Shown here: positions 1 through 9,446 of the stretch, piece after piece
Position numbering within the stretch: position 1 is the first letter of the stretch
Layout of the letters: the number at the start of each line of letters is the position of its first letter
Source of the DNA: Streptomyces sp. NBC_00820
Lineage (GTDB): Bacteria; Actinomycetota; Actinomycetes; Streptomycetales; Streptomycetaceae
NCBI RefSeq assembly: GCF_036347055.1
Contig: NZ_CP108882.1
Span: 2,741,001 to 2,805,000, forward strand
Length of the DNA: 64,000 nucleotides
Reading direction: 5' to 3'
Notes under the pieces: model-generated
What the model was told of the DNA's origin: nothing
Database searches by the model: none
The model's input: only the letters and a program-made list of their open reading frames with translations
Made by a program: the position numbers and the translations under genes

Positions 1-1
1 C

Positions 2-1369
2 GGCGACCTGGCCGCCGCCGCCGGCGCGCTCGCCGCCCGCCTCCAGGGGCACGGCCGTGTCGCGGTGTGGGCGACCCCGGAACTGGAGACCGCGGTCGCG
101 GTGACGGGCGCGCTGCTCGCCGGGGTGCCCGCGGTGCCGCTGAACCCGAAGTCGGGCGAGAAGGAACTCGCGCACATCCTCTCCGACAGCGCCCCGTCGC
201 TGGTGCTGGCCGCCCCGGGTGCCGAACTCCCCGCGGCTTTCAGCGGCTTGGAGCGGATGGACGTCGACGTGTCCGGCACCGGGACCGCCCCGGACGTACC
301 CGTCTGCGACGGCGACCCGGCGCTGATCGTCTACACCTCCGGCACCACCGGCCCGCCCAAGGGCGCCGTCATCCCGCGCCGGGCACTCGCCTCGACCCTG
401 GACGCGCTCGCCGACGCCTGGCAGTGGACCGACGCGGACGTGCTGGTGCACGGGCTGCCCCTGTTCCATGTGCACGGCCTCGTACTGGGCGTCCTCGGGC
501 CGCTGCGGCGCGGCGGTTCGGTCAGGCACCTGGGGCGCTTCACCACCGAGGGTGTGGCCCGCGAGCTGAACTCCGGCGCGACCATGCTGTTCGGCGTGCC
601 GACGATGTACCACCGCATCGCCGAGGCCCTGCCGGACGACCCGGAGCTGGCCAAGGCCCTGGCCGGGGCCCGGCTGCTGGTCTCCGGCTCGGCCGCGCTG
701 CCCGTGCACGACCACGAACGGATCGCGGCCGCGACCGGCCGGCGGGTCGTCGAGCGGTACGGCATGACGGAGACCCTGATGAACACGAGCGTGCGGGCCG
801 ACGGCGAGGCCCGCGCGGGCACCGTCGGGCTACCTCTGCCCGGGGTCGGGCTGCGGCTCGTGGAGGAGGACGGCACGGAGATCGCCGGGTACGACGGGGA
901 GAGCGTCGGTGAGATCCAGGTGCGTGGCCCGAACCTGTTCACCGAGTACCTGAACCGGCCCGACGCGACCGCCGCCGCCTTCACCGCCGACGGCTGGTTC
1001 CGCACCGGGGACATGGCGGTGCGCGAGAGTGACGGCTACGTACGGATCGTCGGCCGCAAGGCCACCGACCTGATCAAGAGCGGCGGTTACAAGATCGGGG
1101 CGGGCGAGATCGAGAACGCGCTGCTGGAGCACCCCGGGGTGCGCGAGGCCGCGGTCACCGGGGAACCGGACGCGGACCTGGGCGAGCGGATCGTGGCCTG
1201 GATCGTCCCGGCCGACCCCGGTCTGCCGCCGTCCGACGAGGAGTTGGCCGATCACGTGGCGCGGCGCCTGGCCCCCCACAAGCGGCCGCGCGTGGTGCGC
1301 CGACTGGACGCCCTGCCCCGCAACGACATGGGGAAGATCATGAAGCGGGCGCTGGTCGCCGATGCCTGA
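2..1369 (+). CDS. matB: Malonyl-CoA synthetase-like acyl-CoA synthetase (5' end cut by window edge)
   Basis: Adenylate-forming enzyme that would activate malonate (or methylmalonate) with ATP and CoA to give malonyl-CoA in the cytosol. The reading frame is open from base 2, so the start lies outside; 455 residues are visible, roughly 30 short of the usual MatB length. Counting from base 2, the AMP-binding P-loop YTSGTTGPPKG is at about residues 111-121. It is followed by YGMTET, GWFRTGDM and GRKATDLIKSGGYKIG, and by the catalytic lysine in NDMGKIMK near the C-terminus. It overlaps the next gene by 8 bases, which implies translational coupling with a carboxyltransferase-like gene. The specific name rests on my memory of the Streptomyces MatB sequence and its neighbourhood; another short acyl-CoA ligase remains possible. 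Confidence 0.82.
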   Translation, partial: GDLAAAAGALAARLQGHGRVAVWATPELETAVAVTGALLAGVPAVPLNPKSGEKELAHILSDSAPSLVLAAPGAELPAAFSGLERMDVDVSGTGTAPDVPVCDGDPALIVYTSGTTGPPKGAVIPRRALASTLDALADAWQWTDADVLVHGLPLFHVHGLVLGVLGPLRRGGSVRHLGRFTTEGVARELNSGATMLFGVPTMYHRIAEALPDDPELAKALAGARLLVSGSAALPVHDHERIAAATGRRVVERYGMTETLMNTSVRADGEARAGTVGLPLPGVGLRLVEEDGTEIAGYDGESVGEIQVRGPNLFTEYLNRPDATAAAFTADGWFRTGDMAVRESDGYVRIVGRKATDLIKSGGYKIGAGEIENALLEHPGVREAAVTGEPDADLGERIVAWIVPADPGLPPSDEELADHVARRLAPHKRPRVVRRLDALPRNDMGKIMKRALVADA

Positions 1370-2813
1370 ACGGCTGTCGGCCCGGGAGATCCTGGCCCTG
1401 GTCACGGACGACTCGGAGTTCCGTGAACTCCCCTGCCGCATACGCGACTCACCACCCGACGGCCCGCTCGGCTGGCAGGGTTACGACGCCTCGCGCGCCC
1501 GTGCCGCCGAGCGCACCGGCGAGGAGGAGTCCGTCGTCTGCGGCACCGCGCGCGTCCACGGCACGCGGGCCGTGCTGATCGCGTTCGAGTTCGGCTTCCT
1601 CGGCGGCTCACTGGGCGAGCGCGCCGGTGACCGCCTGGAGGCGGCGTACACCTACGCGCGCGAACACCGGCTCCCCGTCGTGCCGTTGATCGCCACCGGC
1701 GGCAGCCGGATGCAGGAGGGGATGCGCGCACTCACCCAACTCCAGCGCGTGGCACGACAGTCGACGCTCACCCGCGAGGCCGGCCTCGCGCAGATCGCGG
1801 TGCTGCGGGACCCGACCACCGGCGGTGGCTGGGCCACCCTCGGCGCCGGGGCCGATGTGATCCTCGCCCTCCCCGGTGCCCAGGTGGGCTTCGCCGGCTC
1901 CCGGGTCCGCCCGCCCGGCGCGGACCCGGCCGCGTACACGGCGGAGGCCCAGGTGGCGGCGGGTTCGGCCGACGCGGTGGTGCCCATGGACCGGCTGCGG
2001 GACACGCTGGGCCTGTGGCTGCGGCTGCTCGCGGACGGGACGCGGACCGGGGCCGAGCGGTCCCCGGCACGGGCCGGTGCCCCCGACGGCCCCGTCCCCC
2101 CAGCTCCCGCTCCCGCCCCCGTCCCAGCTGCGCTCCCCACCTCCGCCGCCCCTCTCCCGCCCACCGCCCCCGGCCTCCCCGCGACCGGCTGGGAAGCCGT
2201 CCGCAGGGCCCGCTGCCCCGAACGCCCCCGCGCGCACGCCTACCTGGACGCCTACTTCACCCGCCGTGTCGCCCTCTGCGGCGACCGGTGCGGGGGCTCG
2301 GACCCCGAGGGCATGCTCTGCGGGTTCGGCGAGCGGGACGGCCGTACCGTGGCGTACGCGGCGCAGACCGGGCGGGCGACCCGGCCCGCCGGGTACCGGA
2401 CGGCGGCCCGGCTGATCCGGCTCGCGGACCGGCTCGGGATTCCGGTGCTGACGCTGGTGGACACGCCGGGGGCCGCCCATGACGCCGAGGCCGAGCGGCA
2501 GGGGGCCGGGGCGGCGATCGCCGAGGTGTTCGGGGCGGTGGCCGCCGCACGGACGCCGGTCACGACGCTCGTGATCGGCGAGGGCGGCTCGGGCGGGGCG
2601 CTCGCGCTCGCCGCGCCCGGCAACACGTGGGCCACGCCGGACAGTTACTTCTCGGTGATCGCACCGGAGCACGCGGCGGCGATCCTCAAGCGCCCGCCGG
2701 AGGAGGCCGCGACGACGGCGGGACAGCTGCGCATCCGGCCGCAGGACCTGGTGGAGCTGGGGGTCGTCCGCGGAATCGTCGGCACCGCGGACCACCCCCA
2801 CCCTCACCCCTGA
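1362..2813 (+). CDS. Fused carboxyltransferase-like protein (AccD-like plus AccA-like halves)
   Basis: A 483-residue crotonase-fold carboxyltransferase of the acyl-CoA carboxylase superfamily. The N-terminal half (about 50-230) resembles the beta half, with the run FEFGFLGGSLGERAGDR and an SRMQEG oxyanion-type loop. The C-terminal half (about 275-470) resembles the alpha half, with GYRTAARLIRLADR, LVDTPGAAHD and GEGGSGGALALA. A Pro/Ala-rich linker of about 40 residues joins them. The biotin carboxylase and biotin carrier are not nearby. Overlap with matB suggests a shared role in malonyl- or methylmalonyl-CoA metabolism, but the reaction cannot be fixed from sequence. The start is the ATG inside the end of matB. 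Confidence 0.8.
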   Translation: MPERLSAREILALVTDDSEFRELPCRIRDSPPDGPLGWQGYDASRARAAERTGEEESVVCGTARVHGTRAVLIAFEFGFLGGSLGERAGDRLEAAYTYAREHRLPVVPLIATGGSRMQEGMRALTQLQRVARQSTLTREAGLAQIAVLRDPTTGGGWATLGAGADVILALPGAQVGFAGSRVRPPGADPAAYTAEAQVAAGSADAVVPMDRLRDTLGLWLRLLADGTRTGAERSPARAGAPDGPVPPAPAPAPVPAALPTSAAPLPPTAPGLPATGWEAVRRARCPERPRAHAYLDAYFTRRVALCGDRCGGSDPEGMLCGFGERDGRTVAYAAQTGRATRPAGYRTAARLIRLADRLGIPVLTLVDTPGAAHDAEAERQGAGAAIAEVFGAVAAARTPVTTLVIGEGGSGGALALAAPGNTWATPDSYFSVIAPEHAAAILKRPPEEAATTAGQLRIRPQDLVELGVVRGIVGTADHPHPHP

Positions 2814-3106
2814 GGGGAGCCAGGCAGTCCGGCCCCAACCCCCCGGACGGTCTCGCACGTCACCGAGCCGCCCCGGCCCCGGCCCCGGCGGCGAGGGGCA
2901 CGGACCGCGAGGTGGCGCCGCCGTACGACACCTGGAGCCCTCCGCCGGCCGCGACGCCCCGGGGTTTTCCCGCCGCCTCCCCCGTTCAGCGGCACCCCAC
3001 CCGGCCCCCCTCAGAAGGCACCGGCCTCCCGGCCCCCGCAGGATGCGAGATGGGACCGCCGGAACCAGGCGGCCGCCCATGGCCTGCGCACTCGGGAGGA
3101 TCTGCC
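2814..3106. other. Intergenic, 293 bases
   Basis: Proline/arginine-rich frames run through this stretch and continue in frame into the downstream mbl-like gene, but there is no family signal before the GTG at 3107. I read it as leader or spacer. No clear terminator is seen after the carboxyltransferase gene. Confidence 0.5.
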
Positions 3107-4144
3107 GTGACCGTCAGTCTGGAGCGCTTGCGCCGGTGCCACTTCGCCGTCGACCTGGGCGCGGCCCGCACCCGTGTGTATGTGAAGGGCGCCGGTCTCG
3201 TCGTCGACCAGCCCTCGGTCGCGGCCGTGAACACCCGCAGCGGGGCGCTCATCGCGGTCGGTGAGTTCGCGGAGAAGATGACCGGCCGGACGCCGAGTTA
3301 CATCAGGGTCGTACGTCCGGTGTCCGGTGGCACGGTCGTCGACATCGAGATGGCACAGCGCATGCTGCGGCACCTGATGGGCGACAAGCTGCGCCGTTCC
3401 CTGCGCCGCAAGCCCCGGCTGCGCGCGGCGGCGTGCACCCCGCACGACGCCGATCCGCTGGCCCAGCGCGCGACGATCGAGACGCTGGTCGGGCTCGGGG
3501 CTCGGCGCGTGGAGCTGGTGGACACGCTGATCGCGGCCGCCGTGGGGTGCGCGCTGCCGGTGGAGCGGCCCGAGGCCACCATGATCGTGGTGTGCGGGGC
3601 GGCGGCCACACAGGTCGCCGTGCTCTCCCTGGGGTCGATCGTCACCGCCCAGCGGGTCCCGGTGGGCGGCGAGGCCGTGGACCACGCGATCGTGCAGCAC
3701 CTGCGGCACCGGCACGAGCTGATGCTGCCCAGCCAGTCCGTACGGCCCCTGCAGCTGGCCCTGTCCGGCAACGGGCTCACCCCGCACGGGCCGGCGTCCA
3801 CCGAGATCCACGGGCGGGACGTGGCCACCGGCCTCGCGCGCAGTGTGCGGGTGGACACGGCCGCGGTGCGCGAGGCCATCCAGACCCCGTTGACGGCCGT
3901 CCTGGACGGCATCGGCAAGGTGCTCCGCAACTGCCCGCCCGACCTGGTGGCCGACCTCACCGACCGTGGGATCATGATGGTCGGCGGCTCCGCCCTGCTG
4001 CCCGGCCTCGACCAGATGCTGGGTCAGTTCATCGGCGTTCCGGTGCACATCGCGGAACGGCCCGACGTGTGCGCGGTGGAGGGTCTCGGTGCCATGCTGG
4101 AGGGCAGGATCCAGCCGCTCGTCCTGAGCCCGCTGGCGGCCTGA
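3107..4144 (+). CDS. mbl: MreB/Mbl-like actin-family protein
   Basis: A 345-residue bacterial actin homologue. The phosphate-1 motif is near the N-terminus (DLGAARTRVYVKG, a diverged form of the MreB DLGTANT loop), followed by VVDQPSVAAVN. The adenosine-motif glycines are at MVGGSALLPGLD near residue 290. The GTG start at 3107 is chosen because GGGAGGA lies 7 bases upstream and because the MreB alignment begins there; the frame stays open further upstream without homology. In Streptomyces such Mbl-like proteins are associated with sporulating aerial hyphae rather than vegetative elongation. The divergence of the phosphate loop suggests weaker nucleotide binding than true MreB. Confidence 0.85.
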   Translation: MTVSLERLRRCHFAVDLGAARTRVYVKGAGLVVDQPSVAAVNTRSGALIAVGEFAEKMTGRTPSYIRVVRPVSGGTVVDIEMAQRMLRHLMGDKLRRSLRRKPRLRAAACTPHDADPLAQRATIETLVGLGARRVELVDTLIAAAVGCALPVERPEATMIVVCGAAATQVAVLSLGSIVTAQRVPVGGEAVDHAIVQHLRHRHELMLPSQSVRPLQLALSGNGLTPHGPASTEIHGRDVATGLARSVRVDTAAVREAIQTPLTAVLDGIGKVLRNCPPDLVADLTDRGIMMVGGSALLPGLDQMLGQFIGVPVHIAERPDVCAVEGLGAMLEGRIQPLVLSPLAA

Positions 4145-4659
4145 ACCGGGGGCCCCGGCCGGAGCCGGCACACCCCCGCACCCTCACATCCCCACACCCT
4201 CACGCCCCGTTCGACCCGACCCGGCGCGCGACGGTGACCGTCACGCGCCCGTCGGCCCGAGCCGACGCGGTCCTCAGTACGGCAGGATGCGCCCGGAAGG
4301 CGTCCTGCGGTCGATCTCCTGCCCGCGCGGGGCCGCGGGCCGACGACTGACACGCACCCGGATCCTTCGGTCCATGACGCCCTCCTCCTGCCGGCACCGT
4401 CCGGCGGTGGACGCCGGTAGGGGGACGGTGCCCCGGACGCGGCATGTCCAAGCCAGAACCGACCCAACTCTTCGATATCGAACGACTGTTGGGAAGGTGA
4501 CCCGGGCGCCACCGCGCCCCGGCCGCTCCGCGGCGCCCGGAACGCCCCGCACTCCGGCCCCACGGAAAACCCCCGACAGCGCGAACCACCTGCGCGTCTG
4601 CGTGCCTGCGTGCCGCCAAGGACGGGGACGAGGCAGGGGCAGGGGCTGGGGCCGGGGAG
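4145..4659. other. Intergenic between mbl and a convergent small gene
   Basis: About 515 bases with no convincing gene; open frames here are Arg/Pro-rich GC artefacts. It contains an AT-richer patch near 4465-4495 that could hold a promoter, and at its right end a run of five G tracts (4624-4657) just past the stop codon of the minus-strand gene. Confidence 0.5.
4624..4657 (+). other. G-quadruplex-type G-tract run
   Basis: Five runs of four guanines separated by 2-8 bases lie immediately beyond the 3' end of the small minus-strand gene. The pattern fits the classical quadruplex motif. In the mRNA of the minus-strand gene it would appear as C tracts; on the plus strand it could fold. It may be chance in very GC-rich DNA. 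Confidence 0.35.
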
Positions 4660-4989
4660 TCACCAGGCCGCGATCTTCGGCAGCGCGACCCCCGGCATCT
4701 CCGCGCCCTCCGTCCCCGGCTCCTTCGGCAGGCCGTACAGCAGCTCGTGCAGGGCCTTCTCCCTGGCCCTGAGCGTCGCCATGTTGATCTCGCGCATCCG
4801 GTCGCGGAAGTCGGCCCCCGGAATCCCCGGCGGGGTGAAGTCGTCCCGGTACTCAGCGATCCGTTCCGCGATCTCGTCGCTCACCCGCGCGAAGAACGTC
4901 TCCGGCGGCGTGTTCTCCGCCAGCGCGGCCAGCGCCCCGGGCCGGTACGTCACCCAGTACGCCTTCACCAGCGCCTTGTACCCGCTCAC
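4660..4989 (-). CDS. Small conserved hypothetical protein (109 aa)
   Basis: A soluble 109-residue protein. The GTG at 4989 is chosen because AGGAGG (4999-5004 on the opposite strand) sits 9 bases upstream, whereas the longer open frame to 5247 is low-complexity. The sequence is helical and charged, with segments ALVKAYWVTYRPG, FFARVSDEIAERIAEYRDDF and REINMATLRAREKALHELLYG. There is no signal peptide or membrane segment. I do not recognise a family. Codon use and the strong ribosome binding site make it a real gene. It is the last core-like gene before the accessory region. Confidence 0.7.
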   Translation of the reverse strand: MSGYKALVKAYWVTYRPGALAALAENTPPETFFARVSDEIAERIAEYRDDFTPPGIPGADFRDRMREINMATLRAREKALHELLYGLPKEPGTEGAEMPGVALPKIAAW

Positions 4990-5343
4990 TCCGCCGCTCC
5001 TCCTGATCGCCGCACTGCCGGACGCCGGCCGGCCCCGGAGTCCGATCATCACCCGGGGACACCCCCACCCGGCACCCAGAAGCCCCTCCGGGGCGTTGCG
5101 CGGCTCCCGGTGGAGGGGCGGGGTGCCGCAGCCGGCACGGGGACGTCCAGGGCGGGGTGGCGCGCTCGCGTCGCCGCTCGCCGCCGCGTTCGCGGACGCC
5201 GCTGCCGAACGGGGGGACGTGGACACGGATCTGACCGACCGGATCACGCCGTACGCACGGGTGGGACTCGCCGCCTGCCGGGATGTCGCGGACCTCGCCG
5301 CCCCGCCGGGGTGTCGCGGGCTCCGGCCGCGTCGGCCGGGCGT

Positions 5344-5572
5344 CCGCGCGTTCGTAGACCGTCTTCCATGGCCCGTAGCGTTCGGGCAGGTCGCGCCAGG
5401 CCGCCCCGGTGTACAGCTTCCACAGGCTGCCGTTGACGACCTGTCGGCGATCCCGCACCGGCCGGCCCATCCGCGGCGGAGCCAGCAACGGCTCGATCAC
5501 CGCCCACGACTCATCAGCCAGCTCATGACGACGCACCACGAACAGCCCAACGACCCGACCACTTTGCGACAC
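5344..5572 (-). pseudogene. IS5-family transposase, N-terminal remnant
   Basis: About 76 residues match the N-terminal insertion element domain of IS5-type transposases: HELADESWAVIEPLLAPPRMG, then RQVVNGSLWKL, TGAAWRDLPERYGPWKTVYER. After KTVYER the similarity stops and the frame runs on as unrelated sequence to 4853. The DDE catalytic part is absent. It marks the left boundary of the accessory region. Confidence 0.75.
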
Positions 5573-5777
5573 GGCCTAGTGACCAGCAGCGGAGGGATCC
5601 CTGTTCCTGGTCGGGCAGCGGCTGGTCGGTGGATCGCGGGCGGTATGACGGTGTGTCTGGAGAGCCGCGCTGGGCGGGTGTGGGTTGATCGTCGGGCGGT
5701 CCCGTCCGGGGCCTGAACACCAACCGACGTCCGTGGCACGTTCTGAGTGCCGCGCTCTTTGTCGAGGAGTCCCCATC

Positions 5778-7052
5778 GTGAGACCGACTCTGCAACATGC
5801 CACTTTTCATCGACGTGGTGCCGGAGCCGCGGGTGAGCGGCGGCGCCCGGCCCGGCGTGCTGCCGTCCTGCTCGCCACGGTGGCGCTGCCGGCGGCCCTG
5901 GTGGTGCCCTCGGCCACGCCCGCCGCGGCGGCGGTGCCCGTGACCGTCACCTTCAACGCCGGCGCCAACCAGCCCTTCACCGTCCCGTCCGGCGTCACCC
6001 AACTGACCGTCACCGCCACCGGCGCCGCAGGCCAAAACGCGCCTAACGGTGGCACAGGCGGGAGCGGCGCAACCGTCACCGGCACCCTGACCGCCACCCC
6101 GGGCAGCACCCTGTTCGTGAACGTCAACACCGGCGGCGGCACCATCACCGGAAACTTCCCGGGCGGCGTCGGCGGCGGTTCCAGCGACGTGCGCACCTGC
6201 AGCTCGACCGCCTCCGGCTGCACCCTGACCGGCAGCCCCGGCACCGACCCCCGCCTCATCGTCGCCGGCGGCGGAGGCGGCGGCGGCTACGGTTCCGCCA
6301 TCGGCGACTTCCAGGTCCCCGAGGCCACCGGCGGGGACGCCGGCAACACCGGAGGCGATGGCGGCGACAGACCGCAGGGCGGCGGCGGCGGTGGCGGAGG
6401 TACCCAGACCACCGGCGGCACCGGCGGAGCCGCATGCTCGCAGAACCCAACCACCGCCGGCACCAACGGTACGGCCGGTGCCGCCGGCACCGGCGGCACC
6501 GGCTTCGGGGGAGGCGGCGGAGGCGGCGGCTGGTTCGGAGGAGGCGGAGGCGGCGGCTGCGGCCAAATCAACAGCGATGCCACGGCAGGTCCTGGTGGTG
6601 GCGGTGGCGGGTCGAACCTCGTTCCGTCGGGAGCTACATCCGGACCTGCAGCGGGAGCGGCCCAGGTGACCATCACCTACGAGCCGGCGCCCCCCACCTG
6701 CGCGACCGCCACGCCCACCATCACCGGTACCAACGGCAACAACGTCCTGATCGGCACTCCCGGCAATGACGTGATCTTCGGCCTCGGCGGCAACGACGTG
6801 GTCGACGGCCGTGGTGGCAACGACATCATCTGCGGCGGTGACGGCAACGACGTGCTGTCCGGCGGCGACGGCAACGACCGCATCGAAGGCGGCAACGGCA
6901 CCGACACCCTGAACGGCAACAACGGCAACGACGCCCTCTTCGGCGGTCCCGGCAACGACGCCCTCTTCGGCGGCACCGGCACCAACACCAACGACGGCGG
7001 CACCGGCACCAACGCCTGCTTCAGCCCCTCCACCGGACCCGGCTGCTTCTGA
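5778..7052 (+). CDS. Secreted glycine-rich protein with RTX-type calcium-binding repeats
   Basis: A 424-residue exported protein. The GTG at 5778 follows GAGGAGT at 5764-5770. Residues 1-52 are an Arg-rich N-region, a hydrophobic core (AAVLLATVALPAALVV) and an Ala-rich cleavage zone, a standard Sec or Tat-like signal. A beta-rich domain with VTFNAGANQPFTVPSGVTQL follows, then long Gly tracts (about 150-310) like the glycine-rich GG fold. The C-terminal 110 residues hold at least seven nonapeptides of the type GGNDVVDGRGGND, the calcium beta-roll of RTX proteins. RTX repeats usually serve type I secretion in Gram-negatives; here a classical signal peptide replaces that. The role could be an adhesin or a surface-matrix protein. 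Confidence 0.75.
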   Translation: MRPTLQHATFHRRGAGAAGERRRPARRAAVLLATVALPAALVVPSATPAAAAVPVTVTFNAGANQPFTVPSGVTQLTVTATGAAGQNAPNGGTGGSGATVTGTLTATPGSTLFVNVNTGGGTITGNFPGGVGGGSSDVRTCSSTASGCTLTGSPGTDPRLIVAGGGGGGGYGSAIGDFQVPEATGGDAGNTGGDGGDRPQGGGGGGGGTQTTGGTGGAACSQNPTTAGTNGTAGAAGTGGTGFGGGGGGGGWFGGGGGGGCGQINSDATAGPGGGGGGSNLVPSGATSGPAAGAAQVTITYEPAPPTCATATPTITGTNGNNVLIGTPGNDVIFGLGGNDVVDGRGGNDIICGGDGNDVLSGGDGNDRIEGGNGTDTLNGNNGNDALFGGPGNDALFGGTGTNTNDGGTGTNACFSPSTGPGCF

Positions 7053-7241
7053 CCCCGCCCCACACGTCTCCGACTCGATCGACGGACATCAGAAACGGGC
7101 CCCGGCGCATCCCTCGTCGCGCAGCGGCGACCAATGCACGAGGCCCGTTTCAACGCTTTGTCCATCCGCGACGAGTAAGAGCTCCGACAAAAGGGCTGGG
7201 CTCCCCTTTTGTTCGGAGCTCCAAGACCGCGTCCTACATGG
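7053..7241. terminator. Two nested hairpins between convergent genes
   Basis: Two inverted repeats are seen. GAAACGGGCC (from about 7090) pairs with GGCCCGTTTC (about 7142-7151) across a long loop. The compact GCTCCGACAAAAGGG (7181-7195) pairs with CCCCTTTTGTTCGGAGC (7203-7219). They lie between the convergent RTX gene and integrase remnant and probably end transcription from both sides. Confidence 0.6.
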
Positions 7242-7748
7242 TCAGTTGGCAGTTGTGCTGGACATGGGGAGTGGACGGTGGGGGTGGAACACTCCCGAGC
7301 GCCAGGCGCCTCCCTCGGGGGCGGTAAAGAGGAGGTCGTTCGGCGCCTTCCCCTGACAGCGCCGCTGGAAGAGCTGCACCTGGTCAGGGGTGAGCACGAG
7401 GGTTCGGCGCGACTTCTTCGTCCTGGGAGCGCCGAGGAACGTTCCACCGCCCTCGCCACGTCGCTTCCACGCTCGCTGGACGCGGAGAGTCGGCCGCTTC
7501 GACACGAGCGTCAGGTCGCGACGCTGAAGCGCTGTCGCCTCACCCCAGCGGAGTCCGGTGCTCACGAGGACGTCGATGATGTCCACAGCATCAGCGCGAA
7601 GGCACGACCGGAGAAGCGCGTACTCCTCGGGTTCGAGGAAGACCTCGTCGTCCTCGGTCTCGTTGCCCTTGGGGAGTCGGGTGTGTGCCCAGGGGTTCGA
7701 GTCTCGCAGCGGGTCGGAGACGGAGTGCTCACCGAGCCACGGCACCAT
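7242..7748 (-). pseudogene. int: Tyrosine recombinase (integrase) remnant with two internal deletions
   Basis: Compared with the related integrase at 44689-45280, this copy keeps the upstream promoter-like sequence. It has lost about the first 107 codons, so that it begins at the internal PWLGEHSVSD. It then lacks about 57 residues up to LRDSNPWAHTRLPKG, and continues into the catalytic domain: STGLRWGEATALQRRDL carries the first catalytic Arg region, followed by GAPRTKKSRRTLVL. It ends early without the HxxR and Tyr boxes. It is therefore inactive as a recombinase. It belongs to the site-specific integrase family of actinomycete integrative elements. Confidence 0.8.
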
Positions 7749-7845
7749 GTGGGACGAGGGATCCTACGGAACGTCGGCGCGGGGATCGTGCGGGAAAACC
7801 TCCGCAGTGTTAGCGTCTCCACGTCGTTTCCGCAGGTCACGACGA

Positions 7846-7878
7846 TTCTGCTGTGGTGGGGCGGGTGGGACTCGAACC
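7846..7878. repeat. attL-like copy of tRNA 3' part (33-bp direct repeat)
   Basis: This segment is identical to 45374-45406, which covers the acceptor and T-arm part of the CAU tRNA gene. At 7879 the match to the tRNA stops, so only a tRNA fragment remains. The preceding 90 bases also resemble the integrase leader at 45285-45373. This is what a tRNA-targeting integrative element leaves at its distal end. Confidence 0.8.
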
Positions 7879-8237
7879 TAATTCGGTGACGCGTCTCACC
7901 TGCGGCTTTACCGAGGGAACGGACATATCCACCCGTTTGACTCCTCCTCCGTCCGCCTGGATCCAGCTGAGACGGGATCCGTGCGGGGATCCCCGCACGA
8001 TGATCCGAGTAGCAAGCCACCGCTGGGAATGACGCAGACACACCAGGCCCACTCCCGGCGCCTCCACCCTAGCCACTCGGGGCATCAGCTTTCCGAAACC
8101 CGCTGGCCCACATTCCTGCACGACCACGCCGACTACGTTCCGTAATGGAGAACACGCGCCGCTGCTCGCCAGGCATAGAACGGACATCCCCTGCAGGCGG
8201 GGGGGTGCCTCTATGTCCTTCGTCAAGTCCGAGGTGG
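7879..8237. other. Gene-free stretch beside the IS110 element
   Basis: About 360 bases without a supportable gene. It contains GGATCCGTGCGGGGATCC-type short repeats near 7975-7990 and a hairpin-like CCCCTGCAGGCGGGGG near 8190-8207. The 3' boundary of the IS110 element is probably here, but the second IS110 copy lacks this end, so I cannot place it. Confidence 0.45.
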
Positions 8238-9446
8238 TCATGCGGTGACTGCCTCGGGCATGCGTGACTCGTAGAAGGCGCCGTCGCGGAGCATGGCGAA
8301 CAGGACGCTGATGCGGTGGCGGGCGAGGCGGAGGAGGGCCTGGGTGTGGGTTTTGCCGCGGGTCCGGCAGCGGTCGTAGTAGGTGCGGGAGACGGGATCG
8401 TGCAGGGAGGCGAACGCGGAGAGGAACATCGCGCGTTTGAGCTGCCGGTTCCCGCTTCTGGGTGCGTGCTCGCCGTGGATCGAGGTCCCGGACGACTTGG
8501 TCGCCGGTGCGAGGCCCGCGTAGGAGGCGAGGTGGGCGGCACTCGGGAAGGAGCTGCCGTCGCCGATGGTGACCAGGAGGACTGCGGCGGTCCTGACGCC
8601 GACGCCTGGCAGCGACGTCAGGACCTGGGAAAGAGGGTGGGCCTCCAGCAGTTCGTTGATCTGGGCTTCCAGGGCTCGGCGTTGTTCGTGGACGGCCGCG
8701 AGCGAGCGGGCCAGGGACGGGACCACGATGTCGAGGGTGCCGGTGCCCGGGACGACGACGGTCTGTTCGTCGAGCGCGTCGAAGACGTCGTCGATGAGCC
8801 GGGTGGCCATGCGTGGGGCCTTCGGGCGGATCAGTTCGACGAGTCTGCGGCGGCCGGCTTTCCGCAGGGTGGCCGGGGATCCGTAGCGTTCCAGTAGCCA
8901 GGTCACGGCCTGGTGGTCGAGGCGGGGGCCGAGAACACGCTCCAGGCTGGGGTGGAACTGGGTGAGCAGGCCCCGTATCCGGTTGGAGGTGCGGGTGGCC
9001 TCGGCGGCGAGGTCCTGGTCGAAGCCGACGAGGACGGTGAGTTCGGCGGTGATCTCGTCGGTGAGTTCCAGCGAGCGCAGGGTGTGGGGCATGGTGCGGG
9101 CGGCGTCCGCGATCACCGCGGCGTCCTTCGCGTCGGTCTTGGCCTCGCCCGGGTAGAGGTCGGCTATGCGGCGCATGGCGAGTCCGGGCAGGTAGGCGAC
9201 TTGGCAGCCCGCGTCCCGGGCCACCGTGAGCGGGAGGGCGCCGATCGAGGCGGGCTGGTCCACGACCACGAGGACGGTGCCGAACTTGTCGCGCAGCTTG
9301 TCCAGGACGGCCCGCAGCTTCGGTTCGCTGTTCGGCAGCGTCTTGTCGAAGACCTTCTTCCCGGCCGGGGTCAGCCCGTGCCCGTGATGCGTGCTCTTGC
9401 CGACGTCCAGACCGAGGAAGACGCCCACCCCGCTGATGTCGATCAT
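8238..9446 (-). CDS. IS110-family transposase
   Basis: A 402-residue DEDD-type transposase. The N-terminal RuvC-like fold shows [20 protein letters not shown] and [17 protein letters not shown]. The C-terminal Tnp20 part shows [30 protein letters not shown] and a conserved serine region. The ATG at 9446 is preferred over the in-frame upstream GTG at 9503 because the homologous remnant at 19546 begins at the same residue and a GGGGG tract precedes it. Length is normal, so it may be intact. IS110 elements are now known to be guided by a structured RNA from the noncoding end; here the conserved upstream non-coding block is 9447-9697. Confidence 0.88.
   Translation of the reverse strand: MIDISGVGVFLGLDVGKSTHHGHGLTPAGKKVFDKTLPNSEPKLRAVLDKLRDKFGTVLVVVDQPASIGALPLTVARDAGCQVAYLPGLAMRRIADLYPGEAKTDAKDAAVIADAARTMPHTLRSLELTDEITAELTVLVGFDQDLAAEATRTSNRIRGLLTQFHPSLERVLGPRLDHQAVTWLLERYGSPATLRKAGRRRLVELIRPKAPRMATRLIDDVFDALDEQTVVVPGTGTLDIVVPSLARSLAAVHEQRRALEAQINELLEAHPLSQVLTSLPGVGVRTAAVLLVTIGDGSSFPSAAHLASYAGLAPATKSSGTSIHGEHAPRSGNRQLKRAMFLSAFASLHDPVSRTYYDRCRTRGKTHTQALLRLARHRISVLFAMLRDGAFYESRMPEAVTA

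Noticed and set aside
1608..3080. A 490-residue minus-strand open frame across the carboxyltransferase gene
   Set aside because: Arg/Gly/Pro-rich shadow frame typical of high-GC DNA; the plus strand carries a complete enzyme.
7846..7920. A second full tRNA gene at the left repeat
   Set aside because: Identity with the tRNA stops after 33 bases and no anticodon stem-loop follows; it is only an att copy.
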